Below are positions 44,915-54,061 of a stretch of 64,000 nucleotides of DNA, piece after piece. Made by a program: the position numbers and the translations under genes. The notes beneath the pieces are model-generated. The model had not been told where the DNA came from, made no database searches, and saw only the letters and a list, made by a program, of their open reading frames with translations. The DNA lies in NCBI RefSeq assembly GCF_023705585.1, contig NZ_BOQE01000001.1, positions 2,245,001 through 2,309,000 of the forward strand, in the 5' to 3' direction. The stretch is from Collibacillus ludicampi. Its GTDB lineage: Bacteria; Bacillota; Bacilli; Tumebacillales; BOQE01. Position 1 is the first letter of the stretch; each line of letters begins with the position of its first letter.

Positions 44915-45985
44915 ATGGATAAAAATGAAAAATTATTAATAAGGCCTTATTTACGCACAAGAAGCTTAGTTCCTGAAAATCAAGAATCTCCTATAGAATT
45001 TATGAATACTCCAAGTATCCCCGAGGAATATTTTTATAAAAGAAATCACTTTCCTTATCCTGAAATACAAAAAAATGCTTTTGAGTTATCAATAGAGGGT
45101 GAAGTTCAAAGACCAATGGTTTTTAGCTTACAGGATCTTCTCTCCCTTCCCTCCAAGGAAATTGCAATGGTAATGGAGTGTGCAGGTAATAAAAGAGCAT
45201 TTTTTGAACCCAAAGTATTTGGGGAACAATGGGAAATGGGAGCCATGAGTCAAGGTGTTTGGAAAGGAGTGTCTTTAGCGGAATTACTTAAATATACGGG
45301 GGTTACATATAGAGTAAGAGAGGTTGTCTTTGAAGGACACGATTACGGATATAGGAATGATTTGAATGGGGAATATCGATTTGCTAGAAGTTTGCCTATT
45401 GATAAGGCGATTCATCCTGATACCATCATCGCTTATGAATATAATGGGAAACCCATTCCTTTCAAGCACGGGTATCCCATACGTCTTATCGTACCCCAAT
45501 GGTATGGAATGGCTTCCGTGAAATGGTTACGTAAGATAACGTTGATCGCAAATACATTCAATGGACCTTTTCAAGCAATTGATTATATGTATTATCCGTT
45601 TAAAGATAACGACATCGGAAAAACCCCTGTTACACGTATCAACGTGAATTCCACGATTCTGCAACCTCATGACCTTGCTCAACTTGATACAGGTATACAC
45701 ACGGTTTTCGGAATTGCTTGGACTGGAATGGGAACAATTTCAGAAGTAGAAGTCAGCCTTGACCAAGGGGTAACTTGGGAGAAGACGCAATTGTACCAAG
45801 ATTTGAACTCAATGTATGGATGGACGTATTGGTCTTATAAGTGGTACGCAGAGAAAAAAGGGGAATATGTGCTCATGGCAAGAGCAAAAGACACATATGG
45901 AAGAATGCAACCTAGTAATGCGTTCTGGAACAGGAAGGGTTATGGGTTTAATGCTATTTCTAGCGTACGTGTTAAAATTGAATAG
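44915..45985 (+). CDS. sulfite-oxidase-type molybdopterin oxidoreductase
   Basis: This 356-residue protein has the oxidoreductase molybdopterin-binding domain with the molybdenum-ligand cysteine Cys89 in VMECAGNKRAFF, the segment GHDYGYRNDLNGEYRF, and YPIRLIVPQWYGMASVKWL. A C-terminal Mo-co dimerisation domain contains GIAWTGMGTISEVEVSLD. There is no Tat or Sec signal peptide, so it is probably cytoplasmic. Sulfite is a possible substrate, but the family also contains other oxidases and reductases. It lies about 100 bases after bpsB. Whether it acts on the polyketide product is untested. The start is weakly supported. Confidence 0.87.
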   Translation: MDKNEKLLIRPYLRTRSLVPENQESPIEFMNTPSIPEEYFYKRNHFPYPEIQKNAFELSIEGEVQRPMVFSLQDLLSLPSKEIAMVMECAGNKRAFFEPKVFGEQWEMGAMSQGVWKGVSLAELLKYTGVTYRVREVVFEGHDYGYRNDLNGEYRFARSLPIDKAIHPDTIIAYEYNGKPIPFKHGYPIRLIVPQWYGMASVKWLRKITLIANTFNGPFQAIDYMYYPFKDNDIGKTPVTRINVNSTILQPHDLAQLDTGIHTVFGIAWTGMGTISEVEVSLDQGVTWEKTQLYQDLNSMYGWTYWSYKWYAEKKGEYVLMARAKDTYGRMQPSNAFWNRKGYGFNAISSVRVKIE

Positions 45986-46063
45986 ACCAGTAAACTCTTG
46001 CGGAAGAACAGAATCAAAAAATTAGCACGAAATTCCTCCATTTCATAAACGAATCGGAAAATA

Positions 46064-46095
46064 GGATACGCCAGGAAGTCAATGGTGGCGTATCC
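46064..46095. terminator. hairpin between convergent genes
   Basis: GGATACGCCA pairs perfectly with TGGCGTATCC around a 12-base loop. There is no T run on either side. It may be an mRNA 3'-end structure. Confidence 0.45.
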
Positions 46096-46167
46096 CAAGA
46101 AGTAAGCCATTGATTCATAGTATGAATGGATCTTCTTCATCTTAGAAAAAACGTTACGGTCTTTTAA

Positions 46168-46287
46168 TTAATACACAGGAACAGTTTTACATACTCGGGT
46201 ATATCCAGGAACCAGCAAGAAGAACAAAACGAAAATGATCAGAAAAACGACGGCCCAACGAGTGTAGCCACCGAATACTCCATACAT
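46168..46287 (-). CDS. YjcZ-family sporulation miniprotein 1
   Basis: This 39-residue protein begins MYGVFGGYTRWAVVFLIIFV and continues with the LFFLLVPGY membrane segment, ending in a short polar tail with one cysteine. The family is made during sporulation in Bacillus. It is too short for most gene finders. The ATG follows AAAGGAGCG. Two more copies with the same core lie at 46869-46997 and 59789-59887. Confidence 0.88.
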   Translation of the reverse strand: MYGVFGGYTRWAVVFLIIFVLFFLLVPGYTRVCKTVPVY

Positions 46288-46335
46288 TTGTGATCGCTCC
46301 TTTTTGTTCAGGTCGATAAAATCCAGAATCGTACG

Positions 46336-46758
46336 TTAAACAGGTAGTTCATTTCCTGTTTTTCCACTATAAGAGTGGCTATGTGGAGGGACGCCCGGCG
46401 CACCATCTCTTGTGGTGATTCCCTCGAAATAATGGTAATGCCCGCCGCCTGGAAGTGGAATGGCAGGCCCCGTCCTTCCACGAATGAAATGCGTATGCCC
46501 GTCGTCAAATGTTGTTTCAGTGGCGTAGGCATGGATATGCGGAACACCGCTTGGAGCCGGTTCGGTGACCCCTTTGTAACCATGCCGATGCCCAACATCA
46601 AACGAGGTAATGCCTGAAAAATCGTGAACATGAAGTACTCTTCCATCCCATGTAATGAGGTACATTTCATGGGAATGAGCACCTGAACCAGATTCATCTG
46701 GCTCATAAATCACTCCATAAATGTGTTGTTCTTCTTCACCGCGTTGCTGGGCTTCCAT
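46336..46758 (-). CDS. YmaF-family protein with HxH repeats
   Basis: This 140-residue protein contains seven HxH pairs spaced about every 15-25 residues (AHSH, LHVH, GHRH, PHIH, GHTH, GHYH, PHSH), each near a glycine-rich turn. It matches the YmaF family of unknown function. The regular histidine pairs suggest metal binding on a repetitive beta structure. There is no signal peptide. It lies between two YjcZ genes on the same strand, so expression during sporulation is plausible. Its start codon follows a GGGGGAG site. Confidence 0.82.
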   Translation of the reverse strand: MEAQQRGEEEQHIYGVIYEPDESGSGAHSHEMYLITWDGRVLHVHDFSGITSFDVGHRHGYKGVTEPAPSGVPHIHAYATETTFDDGHTHFIRGRTGPAIPLPGGGHYHYFEGITTRDGAPGVPPHSHSYSGKTGNELPV

Positions 46759-46868
46759 CCCTACTCCCCCTTATCAACAAAAAAGCCCGCTCATGGGTAA
46801 GGGTTTTTAACCGTCCACATCATCGACTGCGGGTACAATCAGCCTCCTCACTTTTTCATGTGTAAACA

Positions 46869-46997
46869 TCAGGGGTCATAGGTGGGGGCAGCAGCTGCAG
46901 GGGCTCCATAATAACCAGGTACGAGCAAGAAGAAAAGAACAAAGATGATCAGGAATACAACGGCCCAACGAGTATAGGCTCCGAAAGTGCCGTACAT
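46869..46997 (-). CDS. YjcZ-family sporulation miniprotein 2
   Basis: This 42-residue protein begins MYGTFGAYTRWAVVFLIIFV and ends in a GAPAAAAPTYDP tail. The membrane core is the same as in the copies at 46168 and 59789, and only the tail differs. It follows AAAGGAGG with ideal spacing. Confidence 0.88.
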   Translation of the reverse strand: MYGTFGAYTRWAVVFLIIFVLFFLLVPGYYGAPAAAAPTYDP

Positions 46998-47111
46998 TTG
47001 ATTTCCTCCTTTTGTTGATCTCGATATTAGTTAATGAAAATGGGCAAGGTTAGGAAACGTACATTTATCATGGGTATTCGTACGTTCTTAAGGCTACGAT
47101 TGTAAAAATAC

Positions 47112-47132
47112 AAAAACGGGCTTGTGGCCCGT
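47112..47132 (-). terminator. hairpin upstream of the exported unknown
   Basis: ACGGGC pairs GCCCGT around TTGTG. It could terminate transcription entering from either side. The remainder of 46998-47273 has no supported gene. Confidence 0.45.
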
Positions 47133-47273
47133 GCGGTGATCCCCAAAACCCCTTGATCTTTCCGTAGTGTTCTTTTGAATGAATGTCGTTTTCTCTGCTC
47201 ATATTAAATGCGAAATGAAGTTATGATCAGGGAGAAATCATTGATGGGAAATGTGTGAAAAAAACATGAAAAC

Positions 47274-48443
47274 ATGGGGCGAATCATGATGTGGAAACTA
47301 TCACGAATTTTTATTACCGTTCTCCTTTGTATTAGCTTCATGTGGATGATCTTATTTGAAAACAAAATAACTCGTGCGAACGATTGGGTATCGGATGGGA
47401 TCCTCGTAACGGTAAAATCCTCCCCGGAATCGAAGTTTTCATCCACTCTACATATTGATGACCGTAAATTTTTCCGTTCGATCGTGAGAAGTCAGACCAT
47501 AAAAACTGACCGAAAGCCAGAACTGCCTGAAGTTTATTTGACAGTAAAAAATGGAAATCAGCAAATGGAGTATATAGTCGATCATTCCCTTCGTGTATTC
47601 TTGAAAAACGACAATCAACTCCTTCAATGTTCTTCCGATACCACAAACAAGCTTCTCCACTCGATTCACATGGTTAAAAGAAAACATTACGGTGAGGCTA
47701 TCCCTTGGACTTCGGTCAAAGAGATATTCCCTAGAATGGGATTCGCACAGGTCATTGACCTTGAAACAGGTTTAAATTTCACTGTTCAAAGGAGAGCGGG
47801 CAACTATCATGCTGATGTGCAACCTGTAACCCAAGACGATACTCGAATAATGAAAGAGATTTATAACGGTAAGTGGAGTTGGAAACGTAGGGCCATTTTG
47901 GTGAAAGTAAAAGATAAAGTAATCGCTGCTTCAATGAACGGTATGCCTCATGGTGCAGGAGCTATCAAGGGAAACAACTTCCCCGGTCATTTTTGCATTC
48001 ACTTCGAAGGAAGTACCACCCATCGTTTGCGGAAACATGATCTTAGTCATAACCTTATGATACGAAAGGCTTCCGGGCAATTAAACGATGTGATCACAAA
48101 AGCGACTCCCCGAGAGCTAGTGAATTTGGTTTTAACCGCACTAAAAGAGAAAGATCTCAATATCGTAAAACTAACTCTCGACCAGTCCGATCCTGATGCA
48201 GTGGAAGATTTCCTCGAAAAAGCGAAGGGCATTGAGAATATCCGTTTAATGAAAGCAGATACAAGTGAAGAGAATGAAAAATACAGCAAAGAAAGTGCAG
48301 ATCGGGTTGAAATACCTGTCCATGTATCGGTGTTCATGTCATCACAAAAAAAATTCCAAAAGAAACTTCAGTTCGTTGTAACAAGAGATCACGAAATGAA
48401 TAGATGGAAAATAGATGTAGAATCATTAAATTTATTGTTTTAA
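47274..48443 (+). CDS. hypothetical exported protein with a C-I-H-F motif
   Basis: This 389-residue protein has an N-terminal signal anchor (about 8-27, ITVLLCISFMWMILF) and an extracellular part. A conserved-looking block reads MPHGAGAIKGNNFPGHFCIH, followed by FEGSTTHRLRKHDLSHNLMI. The pattern His, then Cys-Ile-His within 18 residues, loosely recalls L,D-transpeptidase active sites, but the fold is not proven. The C-terminal 120 residues look like an NTF2-like domain. Related proteins occur in spore formers. Start codon choice is uncertain: ATGs at 47286 and 47289 also fit, and the ribosome binding site is poor. Confidence 0.75.
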   Translation: MGRIMMWKLSRIFITVLLCISFMWMILFENKITRANDWVSDGILVTVKSSPESKFSSTLHIDDRKFFRSIVRSQTIKTDRKPELPEVYLTVKNGNQQMEYIVDHSLRVFLKNDNQLLQCSSDTTNKLLHSIHMVKRKHYGEAIPWTSVKEIFPRMGFAQVIDLETGLNFTVQRRAGNYHADVQPVTQDDTRIMKEIYNGKWSWKRRAILVKVKDKVIAASMNGMPHGAGAIKGNNFPGHFCIHFEGSTTHRLRKHDLSHNLMIRKASGQLNDVITKATPRELVNLVLTALKEKDLNIVKLTLDQSDPDAVEDFLEKAKGIENIRLMKADTSEENEKYSKESADRVEIPVHVSVFMSSQKKFQKKLQFVVTRDHEMNRWKIDVESLNLLF

Positions 48444-48607
48444 CCCTCTTCTCCGTTACACCCGAGTGGAATATGTGAAACCTTTGCTGCAAAAAGTAAA
48501 CGAGTCAAGAAAAAAACAGGAGAAGGAGTGGTTTATGCCCTTGAAATGTATACGGAAGTTAAATCTGTTTGGGTAAATTTACAATAGTTATTTAAAGGAG
48601 TCCGACA

Positions 48608-48880
48608 ATGGGATCTTATAAAGGAGACTTTATTTCTGGAGACATGAGTCCTGATAAAAAAGAATTCACGATTCGAAAGATAAAAAATACCCCCGCCTAT
48701 TCCGTTTGGAACGAAAAACAATTACGAACGATGTATGATCAACTTACAAAAGTGAAAAACAGTGGAGAAGACTTTTTGGTGATGACTTACGGTATGTTTC
48801 CTATTCCATTAAATCGTAACGAAATTGAAAGATTCCATGAAGACCTAAGAGCGGTTCTGTCACAAACAGAGCAACTGTGA
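48608..48880 (+). CDS. hypothetical protein, 90 residues
   Basis: This small soluble protein begins MGSYKGDFISGDMSPDKKEF and has a helical C-terminal half (NRNEIERFHEDLRAVLSQ). I do not recognise the family. A good TTAAAGGAG ribosome binding site supports it. It stands alone after the exported unknown. Confidence 0.7.
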   Translation: MGSYKGDFISGDMSPDKKEFTIRKIKNTPAYSVWNEKQLRTMYDQLTKVKNSGEDFLVMTYGMFPIPLNRNEIERFHEDLRAVLSQTEQL

Positions 48881-48925
48881 ACATAGCTTCAGCAATCATT
48901 CAAAAGAGAGTATTTACTCAAGAAA

Positions 48926-49068
48926 GCGGGGGCGGGGCTGATTGTTCGGAGCCCGCCTTCTTTCATGACTGAACCTCACGAATCCGGTGGAAGTCTCTTA
49001 TTCCTGCATCGTCAGGTGGCTTGAGAGTGCCAACCGGATCGGGATGAAGTCCTGAGCGGTTTTTTTAT
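48926..49068 (+). terminator. hairpin-rich terminator region
   Basis: GGCGGGGC pairs GCCCGCC (48930-48957) and is followed by TTCTTTC, which probably terminates the 90-residue gene. A second structure, AACCG...CGGTT with seven T (49035-49067), follows. Between them a GC-containing stretch with several short complementary segments could be a leader RNA, but it matches no riboswitch I know. Confidence 0.55.
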
Positions 49069-49154
49069 GCTTCTGTCAGCTTCAAGATGGCTTTTCTTCT
49101 AATAAATTATAGAAGAGGGAAGCGAACGTTTCTTTTCCAACGTCAAACGAAGAC

Positions 49155-49958
49155 GTGCCATACAAGATCGTTAAGAAAGGAGAGAGTACGATCTTAAAAA
49201 AGAACATCTATCCGGTTAAATTCATTCGAACATTGGAAGGAGGTATTGCTCATCTCTTTCTTTGCAATAACGATTTAAGATATGTAATTAAGTTCAAAAA
49301 TGATCGACATGGAACCAAAGAACTGGTCAACGAGTACATTGCGAATCATTTGGCTCGACTACTTTACCTCCCAGTGGTTCCCTATAAGCGTATGTATTTA
49401 AAAAGGAATAGGATACAGTCAATCAATGAAAAGCTTAAAAAGAGATTCAAACCTGGCAATCAATATGCCAGTTTATTTATTGAAAATTGTACGGGACTCC
49501 CATACCCACTTCCCTCCTTCGAGAAAATCGAAAATCCCCATGCTCTTGCAGGAATGATTGTATTCGACCATTGGATCGATAATCCTAGCAGAGACTATAA
49601 AAATATACTTTTTGAATCTCTTCCCAAAGGACGTTATCATATCCATATGATCGATCATGGTTCTTCTTTTCCGGGAGGATATGATTGGACCGCAGAAAAA
49701 CTGAAATATGGCCGGGGACATGTACACGATACGGTTGTATATCAGTGGGCTATGACATTTTTGAAGGATAGGCAACTGACTTCATTTATCAGAAGGATCA
49801 CATCCTTATCGGATCAGGCAATAGTCAAAGTGATCCATTCGCTCCCGAACGATTGGAACGTTTCTCGAGAAGAGAAAGACGCTTTTGTCGCCTTTCTTTC
49901 AAAACAGAAAAAGTTATTACCTGATCTCGTATCAAAGTTCATCCGGCAATATCGGTAA
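49155..49958 (+). CDS. HipA-like kinase-domain protein
   Basis: This 267-residue protein matches the stand-alone HipA_2-type kinase fold: FIRTLEGGIAHLFLCNN near the start, a conserved lysine in YVIKFKNDRHG, and the loop VFDHWIDNPSRDYKNILFE, which holds the presumed catalytic Asp and Asn, followed by HMIDHGSSFPGG. HipA kinases phosphorylate proteins such as glutamyl-tRNA synthetase; the role of this short class is unknown and no HipB-like antitoxin is adjacent. The GTG at 49155 has no clear ribosome binding site. AAAGGAG lies inside the frame at about 49178, so a shorter start is possible. Confidence 0.8.
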   Translation: MPYKIVKKGESTILKKNIYPVKFIRTLEGGIAHLFLCNNDLRYVIKFKNDRHGTKELVNEYIANHLARLLYLPVVPYKRMYLKRNRIQSINEKLKKRFKPGNQYASLFIENCTGLPYPLPSFEKIENPHALAGMIVFDHWIDNPSRDYKNILFESLPKGRYHIHMIDHGSSFPGGYDWTAEKLKYGRGHVHDTVVYQWAMTFLKDRQLTSFIRRITSLSDQAIVKVIHSLPNDWNVSREEKDAFVAFLSKQKKLLPDLVSKFIRQYR

Positions 49959-50091
49959 AAGGCAGAAGGGTTGTGCTTCCAGAAAAAATGAAATCGGAGT
50001 GATTGTACGGGAGCAGCGGTATACCCGTTTGTGATTTGCCGGATTTATTCTGTTTTTTGGACTGGAGGATAATGGGTAGAGGAGGTTCGTT

Positions 50092-50892
50092 ATGATCAAG
50101 AAGTTGACCGAAGCCGATCATCAGGCTGTAATTCAATATTTGTCAAAAGACTCGGAGATGAACCTCTTCATCATCAGTGATCTGGAATCGTTCGGATACC
50201 ATTCGGATTTTCAAGACATTTGGGCGGATCTCGACGAAGACAGGAAGATACGCTCCGTATTACTTCGTTATTATCATACATATATTCCGTATGCACGCGG
50301 AGACTTTGATGTCACCCCCTATGTGGAGATCATCATGAAGGATGACCGGTTTGAACTGCTTCAGGGAAAAGCGGATGTTACAGAAAAGTTTGAAGTGATT
50401 CCTTCTGTGCGACATGCACAGAAACGTACGGCCTATTATGCCAAGTTGTCAGCTCTTACAAAGGCGGACGCACACTCTGGTGCTTTGTCTCAAGTAAAAC
50501 GGGCAACTCTGGATGATGTGGATCGTATTTTCGAGTTGCGAAGTCAGATCGCTACGTTCATACCAAGCAAAAGCAGCCGTCATAGTTTATGGAAATCAAT
50601 GGAGAAAGGAGTTTCCCGTACGTTTTATATAGAAGATGAAAAGGGTCAAATGATCTCCGCGGCATCCACAGCGGCGGAAAATTCAATGTCCGCAATGATT
50701 GTAGGGGTATGTACATTACCGGAGCATCGCCGGAAAGGACTGGCCTCTCTCTGTATGACCGTATTATGCCAAGAGTTAGTGAATGAGAAGAGAACTCCCT
50801 GCTTGTTCTACGATAATCCAAGTGCCGGCAAGATCTACAAACGTTTGGGCTTTCATGACTTCGGTTTATGGAACATGTACCGGGTTATGTGA
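50092..50892 (+). CDS. GNAT-family N-acetyltransferase
   Basis: This 266-residue protein has a divergent N-terminal GNAT-like half and a C-terminal GNAT domain with the acetyl-CoA loop VCTLPEHRRKGLAS, followed by PCLFYDNPSAGKIYKRLGF. The two-half layout resembles acetyltransferases annotated as acting on small molecules or peptides. Substrate unknown. An AGAGGAGG ribosome binding site fixes the start. Monocistronic. Confidence 0.87.
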   Translation: MIKKLTEADHQAVIQYLSKDSEMNLFIISDLESFGYHSDFQDIWADLDEDRKIRSVLLRYYHTYIPYARGDFDVTPYVEIIMKDDRFELLQGKADVTEKFEVIPSVRHAQKRTAYYAKLSALTKADAHSGALSQVKRATLDDVDRIFELRSQIATFIPSKSSRHSLWKSMEKGVSRTFYIEDEKGQMISAASTAAENSMSAMIVGVCTLPEHRRKGLASLCMTVLCQELVNEKRTPCLFYDNPSAGKIYKRLGFHDFGLWNMYRVM

Positions 50893-50997
50893 CATTTTCG
50901 TTTTATCCTTATGTAAACCGATCATCTATACTATACTTAGTAAAAAGGTTGTATTCCTATATGTGTAAAGACACATGAAACGGGCTGGAGGAATCAA

Positions 50998-52797
50998 ATG
51001 AAAATCGTACTCGCAACTTTGAACGCGAAATATATACACTCTTCACTGGCACTGCGCTACCTGAGAGCTTACGCACGCAGGGATTTTCCCGATATCGATC
51101 TGTGTGAGTATACAATCAAGGATGTCGCCATCAATGTCGTGGCGGATATTTATAAACGGAATCCAGATGTGGTGGGATTCTCATGTTATATTTGGAACAT
51201 CGAAGAAACGATCCCTATCATTCAGATGCTGCGCAAAATCAAACCGGACGTGAAAATCGTTTTGGGTGGCCCAGAGGTTTCTTATGACGTGAAGTACTGG
51301 ATGGAACGGATCCCGGAGGTGGATGTGATCGTATGTAACGAAGGGGAGAAGACGTTTCATCACGTGTTGACCGAGTTTCAAGCGGAACAGCGATTGGAAT
51401 TGGTTCCGGGAATCGCTTTTCGCCATCCGGAAAAAGGGATCGTTCAAAATCTGCCGCGTGAAAAGATGAATCTCGAAGAAATTCCGTCTCCATATGACGA
51501 TGACGATTTGCCAACACTCGTTGATCGTATCGTCTATTTTGAATGCAGCCGCGGCTGTCCGTTTTCTTGTTCCTACTGTCTTTCCTCGATTGAAACGGGC
51601 GTACGTTACTTTCCACTAGAACGTACTCTGTCGGAATTGAAACGATTAATCGACGCCGGGGTCAAAACGATCAAGTTTGTCGATCGCACGTTTAATATAC
51701 ATCGCCGCTATGCCCTGAATGTATTCGATTTTTTGATCAAAAATCATAAGAACACCGTCTTTCAGTTTGAGATTACGGCAGATATTTTGAAACCGGATGT
51801 CGTTCAGTTTCTGGCGGAGAATGCGCCGCCGGGAATTTTCCGTTTTGAGATTGGTGTGCAATCGACGAACGATTTGACGAACGCAATCGTACAGAGGAAA
51901 CAAAATTGGGAGAAGCTTACACATACCGTGCTAAGCATTAAAGAGACAGGAAAGATCACTCAGCATCTCGATTTGATCGCTGGCCTTCCGGAAGAGGATT
52001 ACAACTCGTTCCGCAAAACGTTTAATGATGTCTTTGGCCTCGAACCGGAAGAGTTGCAACTCGGATTCCTGAAAATGTTGCGGGGCACAGGAGTTCGCTT
52101 GAACGCGGACAAGTATCATTATGTATATATGGACACGGCTCCTTATGAAATCTTGAGTAACAACGTCCTTTCTTTTGATGATGTGATTCGCATCAAACGT
52201 GTCGAAGATGTGTTGGAAAAATATTGGAACGCGCATCGCGCCGATCGAACGGTAAAGTACCTGATCGATGAAGAGTTTCCCTCTGCCTTTGATTTCTTCC
52301 AGGAATTTGGGGACTATTGGGAAGAGAAAGGATGGAACCGAATCGGTCATCAGTTGCATGATTTGTTCAAGCGATTATACGAGTTTTTATCCGTCCGTGG
52401 CATCAAAAACCTGGAAGTTGCCCAGGGGCTGATGAAACTTGACTATCTCGAGGCCTTTAAAAACAAACCTCGCGGGATTTGGTGGGATCGTTCTCTCGAT
52501 AAACGGGAGACACAGCGCATCATTCAGGAAATTGTTACGACTCCTTTGTTGTTGGGAAGTGCGTTTGCAAACCTGGAATTGACAGAACAAGACATGCATA
52601 AGCACTGTCTTTTGGAAGTTATTCCCTTCAACCCTATCGATGTATCAAAGAAAAATGTTCATCCGCGGGAGATCGGTGAGCCGCATTTGCTCGTCGTCTA
52701 CTATGGAAAGAGTCAGGAAGAGGATCCGGTCTTCTACCATTGCCCGATGTCCCGGTTTAGAGAAACGGTAAAGGCGATCGAATCCCCACAGCGTTAA
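50998..52797 (+). CDS. B12-binding-domain radical SAM protein (DUF4080)
   Basis: This 599-residue protein has an N-terminal cobalamin-binding-like Rossmann domain (MKIVLATLNAKYIHSSLALR, later VLGGPEVSYD), then a radical SAM core. The iron-sulfur cysteines are Cys187, Cys191 and Cys194 in CPFSCSYC. The C-terminal part is DUF4080. Such enzymes use S-adenosylmethionine radicals, often with cobalamin, for methylation or rearrangement; no substrate is known for this group. The usual cobalamin-binding DxHxxG motif is absent, as is common in this class. The start follows GCTGGAGG. Confidence 0.9.
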   Translation: MKIVLATLNAKYIHSSLALRYLRAYARRDFPDIDLCEYTIKDVAINVVADIYKRNPDVVGFSCYIWNIEETIPIIQMLRKIKPDVKIVLGGPEVSYDVKYWMERIPEVDVIVCNEGEKTFHHVLTEFQAEQRLELVPGIAFRHPEKGIVQNLPREKMNLEEIPSPYDDDDLPTLVDRIVYFECSRGCPFSCSYCLSSIETGVRYFPLERTLSELKRLIDAGVKTIKFVDRTFNIHRRYALNVFDFLIKNHKNTVFQFEITADILKPDVVQFLAENAPPGIFRFEIGVQSTNDLTNAIVQRKQNWEKLTHTVLSIKETGKITQHLDLIAGLPEEDYNSFRKTFNDVFGLEPEELQLGFLKMLRGTGVRLNADKYHYVYMDTAPYEILSNNVLSFDDVIRIKRVEDVLEKYWNAHRADRTVKYLIDEEFPSAFDFFQEFGDYWEEKGWNRIGHQLHDLFKRLYEFLSVRGIKNLEVAQGLMKLDYLEAFKNKPRGIWWDRSLDKRETQRIIQEIVTTPLLLGSAFANLELTEQDMHKHCLLEVIPFNPIDVSKKNVHPREIGEPHLLVVYYGKSQEEDPVFYHCPMSRFRETVKAIESPQR

Positions 52798-52860
52798 TCC
52801 GTTACCCCTTGGATCAAACCTCGAGCGCTAACGATGTCCTACGTCATTCGACTTTTTGAA

Positions 52861-52899
52861 ATCCGAGCTCCCTTTGCGGGAACTCGGATGCTATTTTTT
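52861..52899 (+). terminator. terminator of the radical SAM gene
   Basis: ATCCGAGCTCCC pairs GGGAACTCGGAT with one mismatch and is followed by TATTTTTTC. Confidence 0.88.
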
Positions 52900-52999
52900 C
52901 AACCCCATGAAAATAAGAAGCCTGCAAGAAAAAGGGGATATCCACATGTGCTAGCTCGTACGGTCGTAGGTTTCCCCTATGTTTTGAGTGAGAAGTGTC

Positions 53000-54061
53000 T
53001 CATACATGTCCATTAAGAGTATGGAGAAAAGATTTCTCATAGTCGGATTGTTTCATATGAAAATGTGCAAGGAAACTTTGCTCAACACCACTATGAGCGA
53101 TCCCGTTGATGAATGACTTGAACGTTTGTTTTCCGAAGTTCTGTATCAGATGTTCAACAGCGAGTGCGTCCTCCCACTCCACATTGTAATTCGCGTGTAA
53201 AATATCATTTTCATCGGCAGACAGTGGGAGCAGCTGACCTTTTTCTGCCGCTTGTTTGACTTGCTGTGTGAGAGCGTATCTTTCTTCTTGAACTTTCCCT
53301 GGATTCATTTGACTCTGGGCGGTGAGTCCGTTATGCCACGCGATTCCTTCATTAATCCAAGTAGGAATCTGTTCGCCGATCCCTTTTTGATTGAGGACCA
53401 CGTGTGTCAATTCGTGTGTTAACACATTGGCCAAATCGGATGAATCCTGAAGGTTATACAACGGAATCCAGACGTCGGAGCCTATGGTTAAACCGCCGGT
53501 TTCCGAAACAATATTGTCCACCTCATCGGAAGAGATTCCGCTTTTTCTTAGTGAATTTGCGTAAGACTGCGGAGATGAGAAGAGAACGATGTGCGTATTC
53601 CTAGCCGGAACGCTGTCTAAAGAATCTTGTATGACCGGAATGGAAAGATTTTTTATGATATCGGCAGCCATATTGACCGTTGACAAGGGAACGCCTGGAT
53701 CCCCTGCCGCAACTTCGATGCCTGACGATGTCGTTCGAGCATGTCCGGATTTGACCCTTGGCAAATGATGAACTCCTGGGTGATTGAACGACGTTTGATC
53801 AAAAATGGTTTGGTTGATCCGATTCATGTCATTCAAGATTTGATTCATTCGATTCTGCAGATCATTTGGATCCATTTCAGGAGCATTGAACAGATCTTCA
53901 AGGGAGCTTAAATCATTTAAAATTTTCTGTTCAAGCTCGTTGAGCCCCTCATTTTGCTGCGATAAGGTATACGGTTGGGCGTTCTCGCAAGTCTGCACGT
54001 GAGAAGCAGGAACGAATGGGTGGGAAACTGCAATCAGACCAGCTAAGAGTAGCCCTTTCAT
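53000..54061 (-). CDS. secreted MA-type metallopeptidase-like protein
   Basis: This 353-residue protein starts with a signal peptide (MKGLLLAGLIAVSHPFVPAS), then a helical coiled-coil stretch (45-90) and a zinc-peptidase-like domain. HELTH has His216, Glu217 and His220, and the third ligand is Glu238 in WINEGIAWH. This is the gluzincin pattern of the peptidase MA family (PF13485). It is likely exported and acts in the cell envelope or the medium; the target is unknown. The ATG at 54061 is 8 bases from AAAGGAG; a GTG three codons earlier would overlap the site. Confidence 0.85.
   Translation of the reverse strand: MKGLLLAGLIAVSHPFVPASHVQTCENAQPYTLSQQNEGLNELEQKILNDLSSLEDLFNAPEMDPNDLQNRMNQILNDMNRINQTIFDQTSFNHPGVHHLPRVKSGHARTTSSGIEVAAGDPGVPLSTVNMAADIIKNLSIPVIQDSLDSVPARNTHIVLFSSPQSYANSLRKSGISSDEVDNIVSETGGLTIGSDVWIPLYNLQDSSDLANVLTHELTHVVLNQKGIGEQIPTWINEGIAWHNGLTAQSQMNPGKVQEERYALTQQVKQAAEKGQLLPLSADENDILHANYNVEWEDALAVEHLIQNFGKQTFKSFINGIAHSGVEQSFLAHFHMKQSDYEKSFLHTLNGHV

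Noticed and set aside
45940-46140. Minus-strand frame of 66 codons with aromatic-rich sequence
   Set aside because: No ribosome binding site. It overlaps the end of the molybdoenzyme gene and covers a strong hairpin.
48960-49068. Riboswitch (glycine, c-di-GMP or ydaO type)
   Set aside because: Hairpins are present but none of the diagnostic core motifs of these classes could be found.
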